A stretch of DNA of 64,000 bases from Kribbella italica. GTDB taxonomy: Bacteria; Actinomycetota; Actinomycetes; Propionibacteriales; Kribbellaceae. The notes under the pieces are model-generated. The model did not search any database and was not told the DNA's origin. It was given only the letters and a program-made list of their open reading frames with translations. The DNA is taken from NCBI RefSeq assembly GCF_014205135.1, contig NZ_JACHMY010000001.1, positions 7,750,001 to 7,814,000 on the forward strand, read 5' to 3'. The position numbers and the translations under genes were made by a program. Shown here one piece after another: positions 40,868 to 48,895 of this stretch (position 1 is the stretch's first letter; every line of letters begins with the position of its first letter).

Positions 40868-41241
40868 CGATACCCCCGGAGTAGAGAGCCTCCGATTACA
40901 GCGTCGCCGGGCAGCGACCGGACGCCGCCAGGTAGTTGGCAAGGTCCGCCAGTTCGGCTGGCAAGCCGCCAACAAACTCGGCAATCGACAGCCGATGTCG
41001 ATCGCCAGCGCTTCCGGTGCGGTCGGATTCGTGGCCGAGAAGCTACCTTTCGTCAGGTGCAAAGTCTCAACGACTCCTTACAGCACTCGGCTGCTGTCCG
41101 TTCTCGGCGAAGCTGGCACTTCCTCAGTGAAGGTGGCACGTCGGGCGCAGATCTATTGCCGGTAAGCCGAAACTGTCGGTCCTCTCGTCAAAGATTCGCT
41201 CACTGCCCGCACAGTGCGGAGGGTGAGAGGAAGGTGGCCTC
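40868..41241. other. 374-bp stretch without a supported gene
   Basis: I see no protein-like frame, RNA gene or repeat here. A plus-strand frame (from about 40885 to 41165) is open but has poor composition and no start signal. GAGAGGAAGG at its right end is the ribosome site of the next gene. Confidence 0.5.
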
Positions 41242-41727
41242 GTGTCCGGTCGAACGGTCAAGGTTTCAATCGCCGAATGGCTTAGCAACATCGTCGGGTC
41301 GTGCACAGATCAGCTGAACGGCGAGTTCAGCGACGACGAGCTTGCCCATTTGAAGAACAGGCACGACAAACTGATGTTCGGGGCCTACCTGATGGGGACC
41401 TCGGACAACGCCGTCGCGATCAGGGCGCTGCTCGAGAGCGCGCATCTGGGCGACCGCAAGGTATCGATCCCTGAAGGGCTTCCACAGACCCCCGAGACGC
41501 CCGGCACCCGCGAGAACCCGACACCGCTGACGATCGGGACCCTGCGGGCCTTCCTCGCCTGCCGGACCGACCTCTCGGACGACCTCCCCGTCGTGGTCGG
41601 CGGCGTCGATATCGACGACAACAACCGGGAGCTCAGCGGGTTGGCCGACGCGATCTGGAGCGACACCGAGGGCACCTTCGGTGGCCGGATCTGCATCAGC
41701 GCGCGGAGCATCGGGCTGGTCGACTGA
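41242..41727 (+). CDS. uncharacterised acidic protein (161 aa)
   Basis: GTG 41242 follows GAGAGGAAGG. The protein opens MSGRTVKVSIAEWLSNIVGS and ends with a beta-rich part (DDLPVVVGGVDIDDNNRELS, GRICISARSIGLVD). I recognise no family and see no motif for catalysis or membrane. It may belong to the island's defence or exchange genes. Confidence 0.55.
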   Translation: MSGRTVKVSIAEWLSNIVGSCTDQLNGEFSDDELAHLKNRHDKLMFGAYLMGTSDNAVAIRALLESAHLGDRKVSIPEGLPQTPETPGTRENPTPLTIGTLRAFLACRTDLSDDLPVVVGGVDIDDNNRELSGLADAIWSDTEGTFGGRICISARSIGLVD

Positions 41728-41796
41728 CACCCCAACCTCTGCTCATTGCCAGCGCACACGCGGCTGCGTGGCCCGCAGCACTCATCGGAGAACCAG

Positions 41797-42960
41797 CTAC
41801 GCGTCTCGGCGCGACCCGTCGGGATTGGGTTGTGGGGAGGGGTGGTCCTCCCCGGAGGGCATGATCTGCGCGCAGGTCCAGCACACGTGCCGGGCCGGGC
41901 CGGGCGCATTGGCGAACGGCGGAAGCGCGTCGGGCCGGTAGATCCTGTGTCCCTTGCCCGGTGGGCTGACCAACGTGAACACCAACCGGCGCGGTCTGTG
42001 GCCTCCCGGGAACAGCATGAGCCGAGGCCAGGCCGCAGTTTGATCGGTACGAGCATCGACCGTTTGGATCTCGAGCAGCCCCTGGTCTGCGGGACCGCTG
42101 ATCGCCGGTTCAGCCGCAGCGGCCTGGCCGGCGAGATGATCGGGCGTCTCCAGGGCGTTCGGGGCCAGGGCCGGTTTCTGGTCGGTCTGAGGGGCGGGTT
42201 CGTTCTCAGGATCCGGGACGGGAACATTGATCCGCGTCTGAAGACCGCCGGGCGGCTTGAGTCCGGCCGCCCCGAGGTCGAAGTCACCGATGGGTGCCAG
42301 CAGCGACGAGATCTTGTCGCCGGGTCGGGGCGGCCACCAGCTTCGCTGGCCCGGTTCCTCGGCGTATAGCACCCCAATTCGGGAGCTGGTCAGGTCGAGC
42401 GTCCACCCCGGCAGTTCCTGACCGTAGACGATGTGCGGTACGCCGGTTGCCGGGTGCCACAGCCACACGTCGACCACGCCGGCGGCGACATAGTCGCGGT
42501 GGCGTGCCAGCCAGGCGGCGTCGGTGAGTGTCTGCTGCTGCAGCTCGATCGCCACCAGGGCGCCATCCCGGAGCCTCACTTGCACGTCGCTGCGGCGGGT
42601 GTTGCCGTCCAGCCACTGTTCCACCGACACGTCCTCGACCTGAGGAAGGCCGCGCGCCCAGGTCGCGATGAGCTGTTTAGCCTCCGCGTGCCATCTGGTT
42701 TCGGGGCCGTGACCACCACGGGGAGCCTGGTGAGGCGGGTGAGCGAAGTGCGCTCGCCGGCGGCCACCGAGGCGGCCCTTCACTACGACCGGCACCGTCG
42801 CGGGCTCGGCCCGATCCCGGCCCTGGTAGCAGAATAGGCACACCAGGCTGCGATCACCGGTTGCGGCCTTGCGGCGCCAGTGCTCGAGCGGCTGATCGTT
42901 GACGTGTACTTCGCGGCCGGCAGTCAGATCGAGGCCGACCACCAGCAAGTCCTTCGACAT
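41797..42960 (-). CDS. competence protein CoiA-like nuclease
   Basis: This 387-residue protein has the CoiA pattern: a zinc-like CLFCYQGRDRAEP, then RRRAHFAHPPHQ, ETRWHAEAKQLIATWARG, and the PD-(D/E)xK nuclease core RRSDVQVRLRDGALVAIELQ with Asp and Glu-x-Gln. A Pro-rich linker and a CWTCAQIMPSGED segment follow at the C-terminus. CoiA acts in recombination of incoming single-stranded DNA in firmicutes. Here it may process DNA or help the element (inference). AAAGGGA lies 8 nt before ATG 42960. Long plus-strand frames over it are shadows. Confidence 0.75.
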   Translation of the reverse strand: MSKDLLVVGLDLTAGREVHVNDQPLEHWRRKAATGDRSLVCLFCYQGRDRAEPATVPVVVKGRLGGRRRAHFAHPPHQAPRGGHGPETRWHAEAKQLIATWARGLPQVEDVSVEQWLDGNTRRSDVQVRLRDGALVAIELQQQTLTDAAWLARHRDYVAAGVVDVWLWHPATGVPHIVYGQELPGWTLDLTSSRIGVLYAEEPGQRSWWPPRPGDKISSLLAPIGDFDLGAAGLKPPGGLQTRINVPVPDPENEPAPQTDQKPALAPNALETPDHLAGQAAAAEPAISGPADQGLLEIQTVDARTDQTAAWPRLMLFPGGHRPRRLVFTLVSPPGKGHRIYRPDALPPFANAPGPARHVCWTCAQIMPSGEDHPSPQPNPDGSRRDA

Positions 42961-43346
42961 CTGGGCATCCCTTTCGACACGGAACAGCGCATGCCGAACG
43001 GAGACATCAACAACCCGTCGCCGGACGCGCGTGCGCGTGGACAGATGCCCCGACGAAAGTTGTTTGGTGTGATGTCGTTGAAGAGAGAATCCGCGCAGTA
43101 TCAGTTAGTCAGCTGGGGCGCTCAGAGGCCCGGATCACGTTAGTTTTAAGGGCGCGGGAAAATTCTTTGTTTGTGTGTGGTGTGAGTTTGGTGTTTCGAG
43201 GCTTCACCAGAGTAGCGCACCGACTGGCCACGGAGCTGACACACAGCCGGGCTGTGGATAACCGGGTTTCGCGCCCGCGGCGGGTCCGGACGACGGTCGT
43301 CCGGCCGGTTGCGCGGAGCAGGTCTTCGAGTCGTACGGTGCCACGT
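42961..43346. other. divergent spacer with AT-rich segment and a DnaA box
   Basis: The segment between the CoiA-like gene and the next plus-strand gene includes an unusually AT-rich part (43140-43165, with TTTTAA and AAAATTC), which may hold promoters. It also holds TGTGGATAA at 43253-43261, the exact complement of the DnaA-box consensus. I see no gene here. Confidence 0.4.
43253..43261 (-). promoter_or_regulatory. consensus DnaA box (minus strand)
   Basis: TGTGGATAA is the reverse complement of TTATCCACA. A second exact box occurs in the element at 13730. A single box without iterons is weak evidence for an origin. Confidence 0.35.
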
Positions 43347-43895
43347 GTGACGTCCAACGATCCGACCAGCTCCCGGGACCAGACGACCTCCGACAGCGAG
43401 GCGGCTGCCCGGCACCGCGCGGCCAGAGACCTGGCCGGCAAGGCCGAGACCCACGTCGGCCGGGCGGACGGCTGCACACCGATGACCAGGATTCTGCGCC
43501 GGATCAGCCGCGGTCGATTCGGCCGCAGCACCTGGAATCCCGAGTTCGAGGACGGCCTGACCGCTCCGTGGCGCGATACCCCTGCCTACGGGCGGCCGGG
43601 ATGGCGGGAACGGGCCGGGTACATCGGGGACGAGGAAGTGTTCGCCGTCGACTACACCATCTGCGCCCGCTGCGGGGCCGGGTGGGTCGAGATGCCGTAC
43701 ACCTACGACGGGTACACCCGGTGTGGCCTGGCCACCGCCGCGCTCTCGGCTTTGCGCGCCGGGCACCCGGGCCTCAGCTGGTACACCGCCGGGGGCCACT
43801 ATCGCGACGCCGAAGCCTTCTGGGTCGCTGCCGGGCAAGGTGTTTCCGGTGGATATCGCGCCCGGCAGCTCTGTTCGCACGACCTCGGTCTCTAG
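43347..43895 (+). CDS. GNAT-type acetyltransferase-like protein
   Basis: The C-terminal half has the pattern found in short actinobacterial GNAT-like proteins: TICARCGAGWVEMPYTYDGY, ALRAGHPGLSWYTAGGHYRD, AEAFWVAAGQGVSGGYRARQ ending LCSHDLGL. I chose GTG 43347 (182 residues). ATG 43482, just before RILRRISRGRFGR, is a possible shorter start. The upstream N-terminal part is Ser/Arg-rich and without structure. Substrate unknown. Confidence 0.55.
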   Translation: MTSNDPTSSRDQTTSDSEAAARHRAARDLAGKAETHVGRADGCTPMTRILRRISRGRFGRSTWNPEFEDGLTAPWRDTPAYGRPGWRERAGYIGDEEVFAVDYTICARCGAGWVEMPYTYDGYTRCGLATAALSALRAGHPGLSWYTAGGHYRDAEAFWVAAGQGVSGGYRARQLCSHDLGL

Positions 43896-43982
43896 CTCAG
43901 CGCTGGCCGCCGCAGGCAGGTCAGTCCTGTTCGATCTATGGCGAGATGTTGTTAGCAGGCTGGCGCTACCCAGTTTGAGGTA

Positions 43983-44288
43983 GCAGTCACCGCTACCCGG
44001 TACCGGCACGACCTGGCCGACGCCGGTGACCAGCCTGCCGTTCCGGTTCACAACGTCACCACCTGGCACGGCGGCCAGGAGACACAGATGTAGTACTGGG
44101 TCGTCACCAATGCGACCGCTAGCGAGGCCGGCCCCGACATGCACCAGGTCGGCCTGCTGATACTGCGCCGGTTCAGCCGCCGCCAGCCGATCGCCACAGA
44201 CCGAGCGCTGGGAACCGGCGCAGACTGGTCAGGGCACCCGCGAAGGCCGGCGCCACCAGTCCTCAAAAGGTGCCTCCTCGGGCCGTGA
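43983..44288 (+). pseudogene. degenerate frame with an in-frame TAG
   Basis: A frame without a clear start reads RYRHDLADAGDQPAVPVHNV and, past TAG at 44091-44093, YWVVTNATASEAGPDMHQVG and LLILRRFSRR. Protein-like content on both sides of one stop suggests a decayed gene. The end overlaps the 3' end of the next minus-strand gene. Family unknown. Confidence 0.3.
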
Positions 44289-45176
44289 GAGGGTGAGACG
44301 CAGATCGATTCTGGACGAGCCGTCGAAGAGCTGGACCAGACACGGCAACAACCCGTCCAGGTGCGGTATCGGCCTCTTGACCGCCGTCAGCCCCAGATAG
44401 AGGTTTGGGGAGCAGAGGTCCTCGATGAGCCTGGCGCACCGCGCCTCGGTCAGGGTGCGCAACTCGACCTCGATGATGACGCGGTCGCGCGGGTTGGTCC
44501 ACGTGTCGATACCCGTTGCTCCCAGATCCATGAGAAGTCCGAGGTGGCGCATTATCGAGCTGGTCGTCCGGAGTTGGCCTGGGGAGAAGATCTCCGGACG
44601 CTCACACTCGACCGCGGACGGCGCCTGGGGATGGTTCGCTGCAATGCAGCCCCGGGAGTGGTCGAGCGCCCAGTGGTGCGCATCCCAGAAGTCGGCCGCG
44701 CTGACACCTCGGAAGCGAACGGCCCCGCGGTGGCCGATCCGATAAAACTCGAGCTGATCGCCAATGTCACGCACTCGGAGAGCAGGGATGCCGACCTCGC
44801 CCCATTCGCCGTACTCATCGATCTCGGGCAGCAGGTACATCCCCAATGTGACGGCACTTTGTCTTGCCCGTGGGTCGATCTCGACAGTCAGGAGATCTGC
44901 CTCGGGACGGATGCGGACGGTCTCCATCACCCCGGGAAGACCCCAATGCGAATCGTCGCCAGGATCGGCGGAGTCGAACCGGCTGTCTTCCTGCGGGCAG
45001 TACAGCCACCTCAGTGCCTGGAAGACCAATCCCTCCAAGATGGCCTGGGACTCGATCGGGGCGGGAACCGCTGGGCTCCCTGCCGGCGCTGATGCGACCT
45101 TCGCCCACGCGGCGGCGTAGGGCTCGAGGGTCGCTCGGGCTCGAAGAGTGGCGAGGTCGCGGTGGCGAATGGTCAT
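44229..45176 (-). CDS. uncharacterised protein (315 aa)
   Basis: ATG 45176 opens MTIRHRDLATLRARATLEPY. The protein is a soluble mixed alpha/beta protein with WGEVGIPALRVRDIGDQLEF and IIEVELRTLTEARCARLIED. I recognise no family. The longer frame to 45308 adds 44 residues without a ribosome site. It stands alone between the GNAT-type gene and the duplicated segment. Confidence 0.55.
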   Translation of the reverse strand: MTIRHRDLATLRARATLEPYAAAWAKVASAPAGSPAVPAPIESQAILEGLVFQALRWLYCPQEDSRFDSADPGDDSHWGLPGVMETVRIRPEADLLTVEIDPRARQSAVTLGMYLLPEIDEYGEWGEVGIPALRVRDIGDQLEFYRIGHRGAVRFRGVSAADFWDAHHWALDHSRGCIAANHPQAPSAVECERPEIFSPGQLRTTSSIMRHLGLLMDLGATGIDTWTNPRDRVIIEVELRTLTEARCARLIEDLCSPNLYLGLTAVKRPIPHLDGLLPCLVQLFDGSSRIDLRLTLSRPEEAPFEDWWRRPSRVP

Positions 45177-45540
45177 GACTGTTCTCCGGTCGCCGCTGAC
45201 CCGGCCCGTGAACGTGGGTGAAACCCTGACAACAACTGAGATGGTTGCGGGGGTGTGTCCGCGGCACTTTGTCTGCAAAGCCAGGTCAGGAGCCAGGAGA
45301 CCGGACACCCTGCTGCCCGGCTTCGGAGGCTAGCACTGCAGGGGCCGATTCGATCGCACGCCTCGTAGTGTCCGGCGCGCTTCGGTCCGCTGTTCAGGGA
45401 CCCTGCTCTGTGCCGGTGCACGATGGCGGCCAAACACCCAGCCGAGGGGTGCTCTAGCGGAGAGTGTGCTTCGCCGTCCTGAGGGGCCGCTTGAGGTCCG
45501 CAGTGGGGGAAGGAACGCTCCGCAGTCTCACCGAGAAGGA

Positions 45541-45809
45541 GTGCTCGTCATGACCGCCAGCCGGGAGACGCTGGTCGTGGCCTCGGTCAGCGTGCTGTCC
45601 GGCGCCGAAGCGCAGCGCCTGGCGGACGTGCTTGTGCTGTCGCCGATGCCGGCGGCCGCGCTCATCGCTCCGGTCGACGTTCCGCCGGACATCGCGAGCA
45701 AGATCCGGACGTTCGCGGAGTCGCAGGAGCTGGGAGGCCGCGACCGACTTCTTCGTTCTGGTCGCCCGGTTCTATCAGCCCGCTGACAGCGGCGACGCGG
45801 ATTCGCTCG
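45541..45809 (+). repeat. duplicated segment, copy 1 (also at 48073-48355)
   Basis: This segment is about 85% identical to 48073-48355. It carries a shortened, frameshifted copy of the gene at 48082: ATG 45550, MTASRETLVVASVSVLSGAE, then a 9-nt deletion and a 1-nt shift near 45735 lead to an early end at 45786. Its AAGGAG ribosome site is intact 8 nt before the ATG. Between the copies lie a secreted-protein gene and the gene at 46603. Confidence 0.8.
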
Positions 45810-45815
45810 AGATCG

Positions 45816-46178
45816 TCAGGGTTTGCACTCAGGGACGACGGTTTCGAACTTCACAAACGCAGAGTCAACGTCCCCCTCGCCACCTTCATAACGACCTTCG
45901 AGAATCTTTGCGAAGAAATAGCGGCCACTCGAGTTGTCGAAGTAGCAGTAGAGCTGAATTTTTGTCCCGTTAGGCAGCCTGACACCGATCTGCTCTCCCT
46001 TGGTAATAGCGAAGAATACGTCCTCAGCGATTGGGTGCTGAACCTGGGTTGCCGGTGCCTCAGTAGTCCTCGGTGGGATGGCAGCAGAAGCCGTACTCGC
46101 AGCTCCGATGGAGGAAATCAGTGCAGTGGTGAAGGCGAAAGCAAGGCCAGCCGTAGCGCGCATGATCTTCTTTTTCAC
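45816..46178 (-). CDS. small secreted protein, SH3-like
   Basis: This 120-residue protein has a clear signal peptide (KKKIMRATAGLAFAFTTALI, cleavage likely after ASTASA). The mature part is beta-rich: GVRLPNGTKIQLYCYFDNSS and GEGDVDSAFVKFETVVPECK with two Cys that may form a disulfide. It resembles the short SH3-like secreted proteins of actinobacteria. GTG 46178 has AAAGGAG 6 nt upstream. The upstream spacer is AT-rich (TATATTT), unlike the genome. Confidence 0.7.
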   Translation of the reverse strand: MKKKIMRATAGLAFAFTTALISSIGAASTASAAIPPRTTEAPATQVQHPIAEDVFFAITKGEQIGVRLPNGTKIQLYCYFDNSSGRYFFAKILEGRYEGGEGDVDSAFVKFETVVPECKP

Positions 46179-46602
46179 TGCTCGCTCCTTTGCGATTGTT
46201 CAAATATATTTCGGGCGTATCGGATCGTGAATGACACTCAGGCAATCACGACAAGCTTTCACGCTGCTTTCACGACGCTTTCATGATGCTTCTGCAACAA
46301 CTCCACGTGCAATTCTGTCTCACCCACGGCTTCCTTGCCCCGACGGTTCGTCTACTGCCGGCCTGGGGCGATCGTGAGGGTGAAGGTTGACGGCGCGGTG
46401 AGGTCGTCGCCAGCGTTCAGGATCCCGCCCGGGTCGCGAGACTTCGCCCAGGCCATGGCCAGCCCGCCCGGGTTGGCGGCCTCGTGAACAGGTCACCTCG
46501 ATCTGTCTGTGCTCGGGCCGCCGAGTCGGGAAGAGGCAATGCAGCGCGATCGTTGTGCTACTTTGAACTCAAGTGTTGTGTCTACCTACAACAGTTAGGT
46601 GC
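46179..46602. other. 424-bp spacer with AT-rich promoter region and a short dyad
   Basis: The left part (46198-46300) is AT-rich and should hold the promoter of the secreted-protein gene. The right part has the dyad GTTGT/ACAAC (46575-46592) just before the start of the next gene. I see no further gene. Confidence 0.45.
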
Positions 46603-48027
46603 ATGAGCATGCGCGTGTTTGGGCATCAGATTCTCGCGAACGGCCTGCGGACCGATCACCCGATCCCTGGCCTGCCGTTCGTCGACGACTCCCACATCCC
46701 GGTGGAAGACCCGGACGCAATCGAAGCGGTCGGACGCAACCGGGGCGAGGGCCAGTGGGGACGGACCGATCCGTGCCTGCAGCGCACCGCGAGCGAGAAC
46801 CTCCCGTTCGGCGACAAGGCCTTCACCACCGATCCCCATCGTCACGACCTGGCATGGCTCGTGCGTATCCACCCAGACTTTGGCCGCACCGTCGTCCTGA
46901 TCGCCGATGCTGACGCGTCCGGGCTGTACGCGAATCTTGAAGACGACACGCTGCTGTGGCGGGCAGGCGGGTACTGGTGGAACGGCGAAGGCTGGCGACG
47001 CCCGCTGCAGCTGTTCGACCTGTCCCTCGAGGCCTACATCAGGCGCCCTGTTCCGGGGGCAGCGACCGTCTCCGCAGCACAGACCCTGGAGCGCCAGCAT
47101 GCTGGCCAGGGCGCGGACATTCTGACCGTGGACGACGTGAAAACCCACGGCGAACCGTTGGATCGCTACGACTGGCTCCGCCACCTGGCCGCCTGGGCAC
47201 AGCAGCGGCCCGAGGACGGTCTGCCGCTTGATCAGTGCGTTGTCGACATCACCGCGCCCGAGCTCTCCGGGAATCAGCTCCTCAGCCTGAATCAAGCGGC
47301 CTCGGTCGCCGGCATCACGGCTGGGACGCTGCGGGGCTACATCTCCCGCGGCGAGGGCAACGTTCCCGATCCCCAACTCGTCACGGGAGGCCGGCCGCAA
47401 TGGTCGCTTCCGGTCATGAACGAGTGGGTTGAGACACGCGCCTACACAACCGACGAGTCGGTCAAGGCCGTAAGCCTGGACTTCGGCGAGGGCCCGCACG
47501 TCGGCTTCGTCGATCTGCGGGAGAAGATCTTCTACTGGATCCTGTCCCGCCTCAGCCGTAGTCCGGAACTCAAGCCGCGCTTCGCCCTCCGCTGGCGCGA
47601 TCAGCAGTCCTTCAAAGAGGTCGCCATGGACCTCAGCGGCACGATCGCGGCCGGCCTGGACGAGATGGTACCCCTCTCCGAACTCGCCCGAACGACACTT
47701 GAGGCGATGCTCGGCGCGGTACTGCGCAGCTGGTACACCACCACGACCTACGAGACGGCAGAGGACCGGATGCGCGCGCGGCCCCGGATCTATCACATCG
47801 ACGACGACACCGGCACCATGCTGGACTGGCTGATCCGCCACGACCCGCGCCGCGGCCGCTGGGTGGTCTACACCTTCGTCGGGGACATCCTGCGCGAGAA
47901 CGATCGCTACGAGACAAACCGCGACAACCTGATCCACACCCTCAAGGTCGCATTAAGCCACGGCAAACTCACCGACGAGCAGGTCGACAGCTTCCTCAGA
48001 ACAGCGATCATGCCGAACGACGACTGA
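46603..48027 (+). CDS. uncharacterised protein with HTH segment (474 aa)
   Basis: ATG 46603 (MSMRVFGHQILANG) begins a soluble protein. A helix-turn-helix-like segment LLSLNQAASVAGITAGTLRG followed by YISRGEGNVPDPQLVTGG and RPQWSLPVMNEW (about residues 225-280) is like those that bind DNA in excisionases. The remaining parts have no motif I know. A hairpin follows its stop. It lies between the two copies of a duplicated segment, so it may have moved in with it. Confidence 0.6.
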   Translation: MSMRVFGHQILANGLRTDHPIPGLPFVDDSHIPVEDPDAIEAVGRNRGEGQWGRTDPCLQRTASENLPFGDKAFTTDPHRHDLAWLVRIHPDFGRTVVLIADADASGLYANLEDDTLLWRAGGYWWNGEGWRRPLQLFDLSLEAYIRRPVPGAATVSAAQTLERQHAGQGADILTVDDVKTHGEPLDRYDWLRHLAAWAQQRPEDGLPLDQCVVDITAPELSGNQLLSLNQAASVAGITAGTLRGYISRGEGNVPDPQLVTGGRPQWSLPVMNEWVETRAYTTDESVKAVSLDFGEGPHVGFVDLREKIFYWILSRLSRSPELKPRFALRWRDQQSFKEVAMDLSGTIAAGLDEMVPLSELARTTLEAMLGAVLRSWYTTTTYETAEDRMRARPRIYHIDDDTGTMLDWLIRHDPRRGRWVVYTFVGDILRENDRYETNRDNLIHTLKVALSHGKLTDEQVDSFLRTAIMPNDD

Positions 48028-48028
48028 G

Positions 48029-48045
48029 CCGCGCCGTCGGCGCGG
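48029..48045 (+). terminator. hairpin after the HTH-containing gene
   Basis: Arms CCGCGCC and GGCGCGG (48029-48035 and 48039-48045, loop GTC) form a 7-bp stem directly after the TGA at 48027. Confidence 0.6.
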
Positions 48046-48081
48046 GCGTCTCGTCCGTGGGGGCGGCCACAAGTGCTCGTC

Positions 48082-48531
48082 ATGACCGCCATCGGGCAGA
48101 CGATGGTCGTGGCCTCGGTCAGCGTGCTGCCCGGCACCGAAGCGAACCTGGTCGCGCAGCGCCTGGCGGACGCGCTCGTGCTGTCGCCGATGCCGACGGC
48201 CGCGCTCATCGCGCCGGTCGACGTACCGACAGACATCGCTAGCCAGGTCCGGGCATTCGTGGCGTCGCAGGAGCTGGCGGAGGCCGCGGCCGACTCCTTC
48301 CCTCTGGTCGCCCGGACCTATCAGCCCGCAGACAGCGGAGACGCGGATTCGCTCGGGAGCGCGGTGACGATCCGGGAGCTGTGGCAGCAGCACGTTGCCG
48401 GCCCCGAGACCGGGCTGGTGGGAGTCACGATGGTGCCGCCGACCGATCCGGCCCGCTGGCTGTCTGCCGTACGGAGAGCGCCCTGGATCGTCGAGACCAG
48501 CAACGACCCATCGGGCCTGCTGCCGCACTGA
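48082..48531 (+). CDS. uncharacterised protein, intact paralog of the 45550 frame (149 aa)
   Basis: It opens MTAIGQTMVVASVSVLPGTE and continues with LVLSPMPTAALIAPVDVPTD; the end GLVGVTMVPPTDPARWLSAV is missing in copy 1. I do not know the family. In copy 1 an AAGGAG ribosome site precedes the ATG; here the same place reads CACAAG, so expression may be weak. Confidence 0.55.
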   Translation: MTAIGQTMVVASVSVLPGTEANLVAQRLADALVLSPMPTAALIAPVDVPTDIASQVRAFVASQELAEAAADSFPLVARTYQPADSGDADSLGSAVTIRELWQQHVAGPETGLVGVTMVPPTDPARWLSAVRRAPWIVETSNDPSGLLPH

Positions 48532-48613
48532 ATGATCAGCTTCGGATCGCCGCCGCATCTCCTGGGGAGTCACCCCTTCGGCAGCCAGCGGCGGACCGTT
48601 AAGGTCGTCACTC

Positions 48614-48895
48614 GTGAACGAGTACGCGAGTGATGCGAGCGCAGCGCCGGAGGTCCGGCACGCCAACTTCGTCGTACCGGACTCGCGCGACGGCGAACCC
48701 GAGCTGGTCAGGGAGCCGATCAGCAACGAACGGACGTGCCTCTTCAAGGCCGACGGGGCGGCCAGAGCCGACACCGGCCCGATCGCTGCGGAGCGGCGGG
48801 ATCGCGTCGCCTGCGATGAGTTCTGGTACGCCGCGACCATGCGCGTCCAGCCGACCCACATCGCTGCTCGGCTCGACCGCCGCAGCCATGGCTGA
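48614..48895 (+). CDS. possible small protein (93 aa)
   Basis: GTG 48614 begins MNEYASDASAAPEVRHANFV, an acidic protein ending in AARLDRRSHG. It has no known motif and no clear ribosome site. Its stop overlaps the start of the AlbA_2-type gene by 8 nt, which favours a real gene. Confidence 0.4.
   Translation: MNEYASDASAAPEVRHANFVVPDSRDGEPELVREPISNERTCLFKADGAARADTGPIAAERRDRVACDEFWYAATMRVQPTHIAARLDRRSHG

Noticed and set aside
40779..41165. 128-residue plus-strand frame after the HEPN-like gene
   Set aside because: Starts inside the HEPN-like gene, no ribosome site, no recognisable content.
43146..44144. 332-residue minus-strand frame
   Set aside because: Gly/Pro/Val-rich shadow of the plus-strand GNAT-type gene; no motif and no ribosome site.
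46582..47937. 451-residue minus-strand frame
   Set aside because: Exact shadow of the plus-strand gene at 46603, which has better codon use and a hairpin after its stop.
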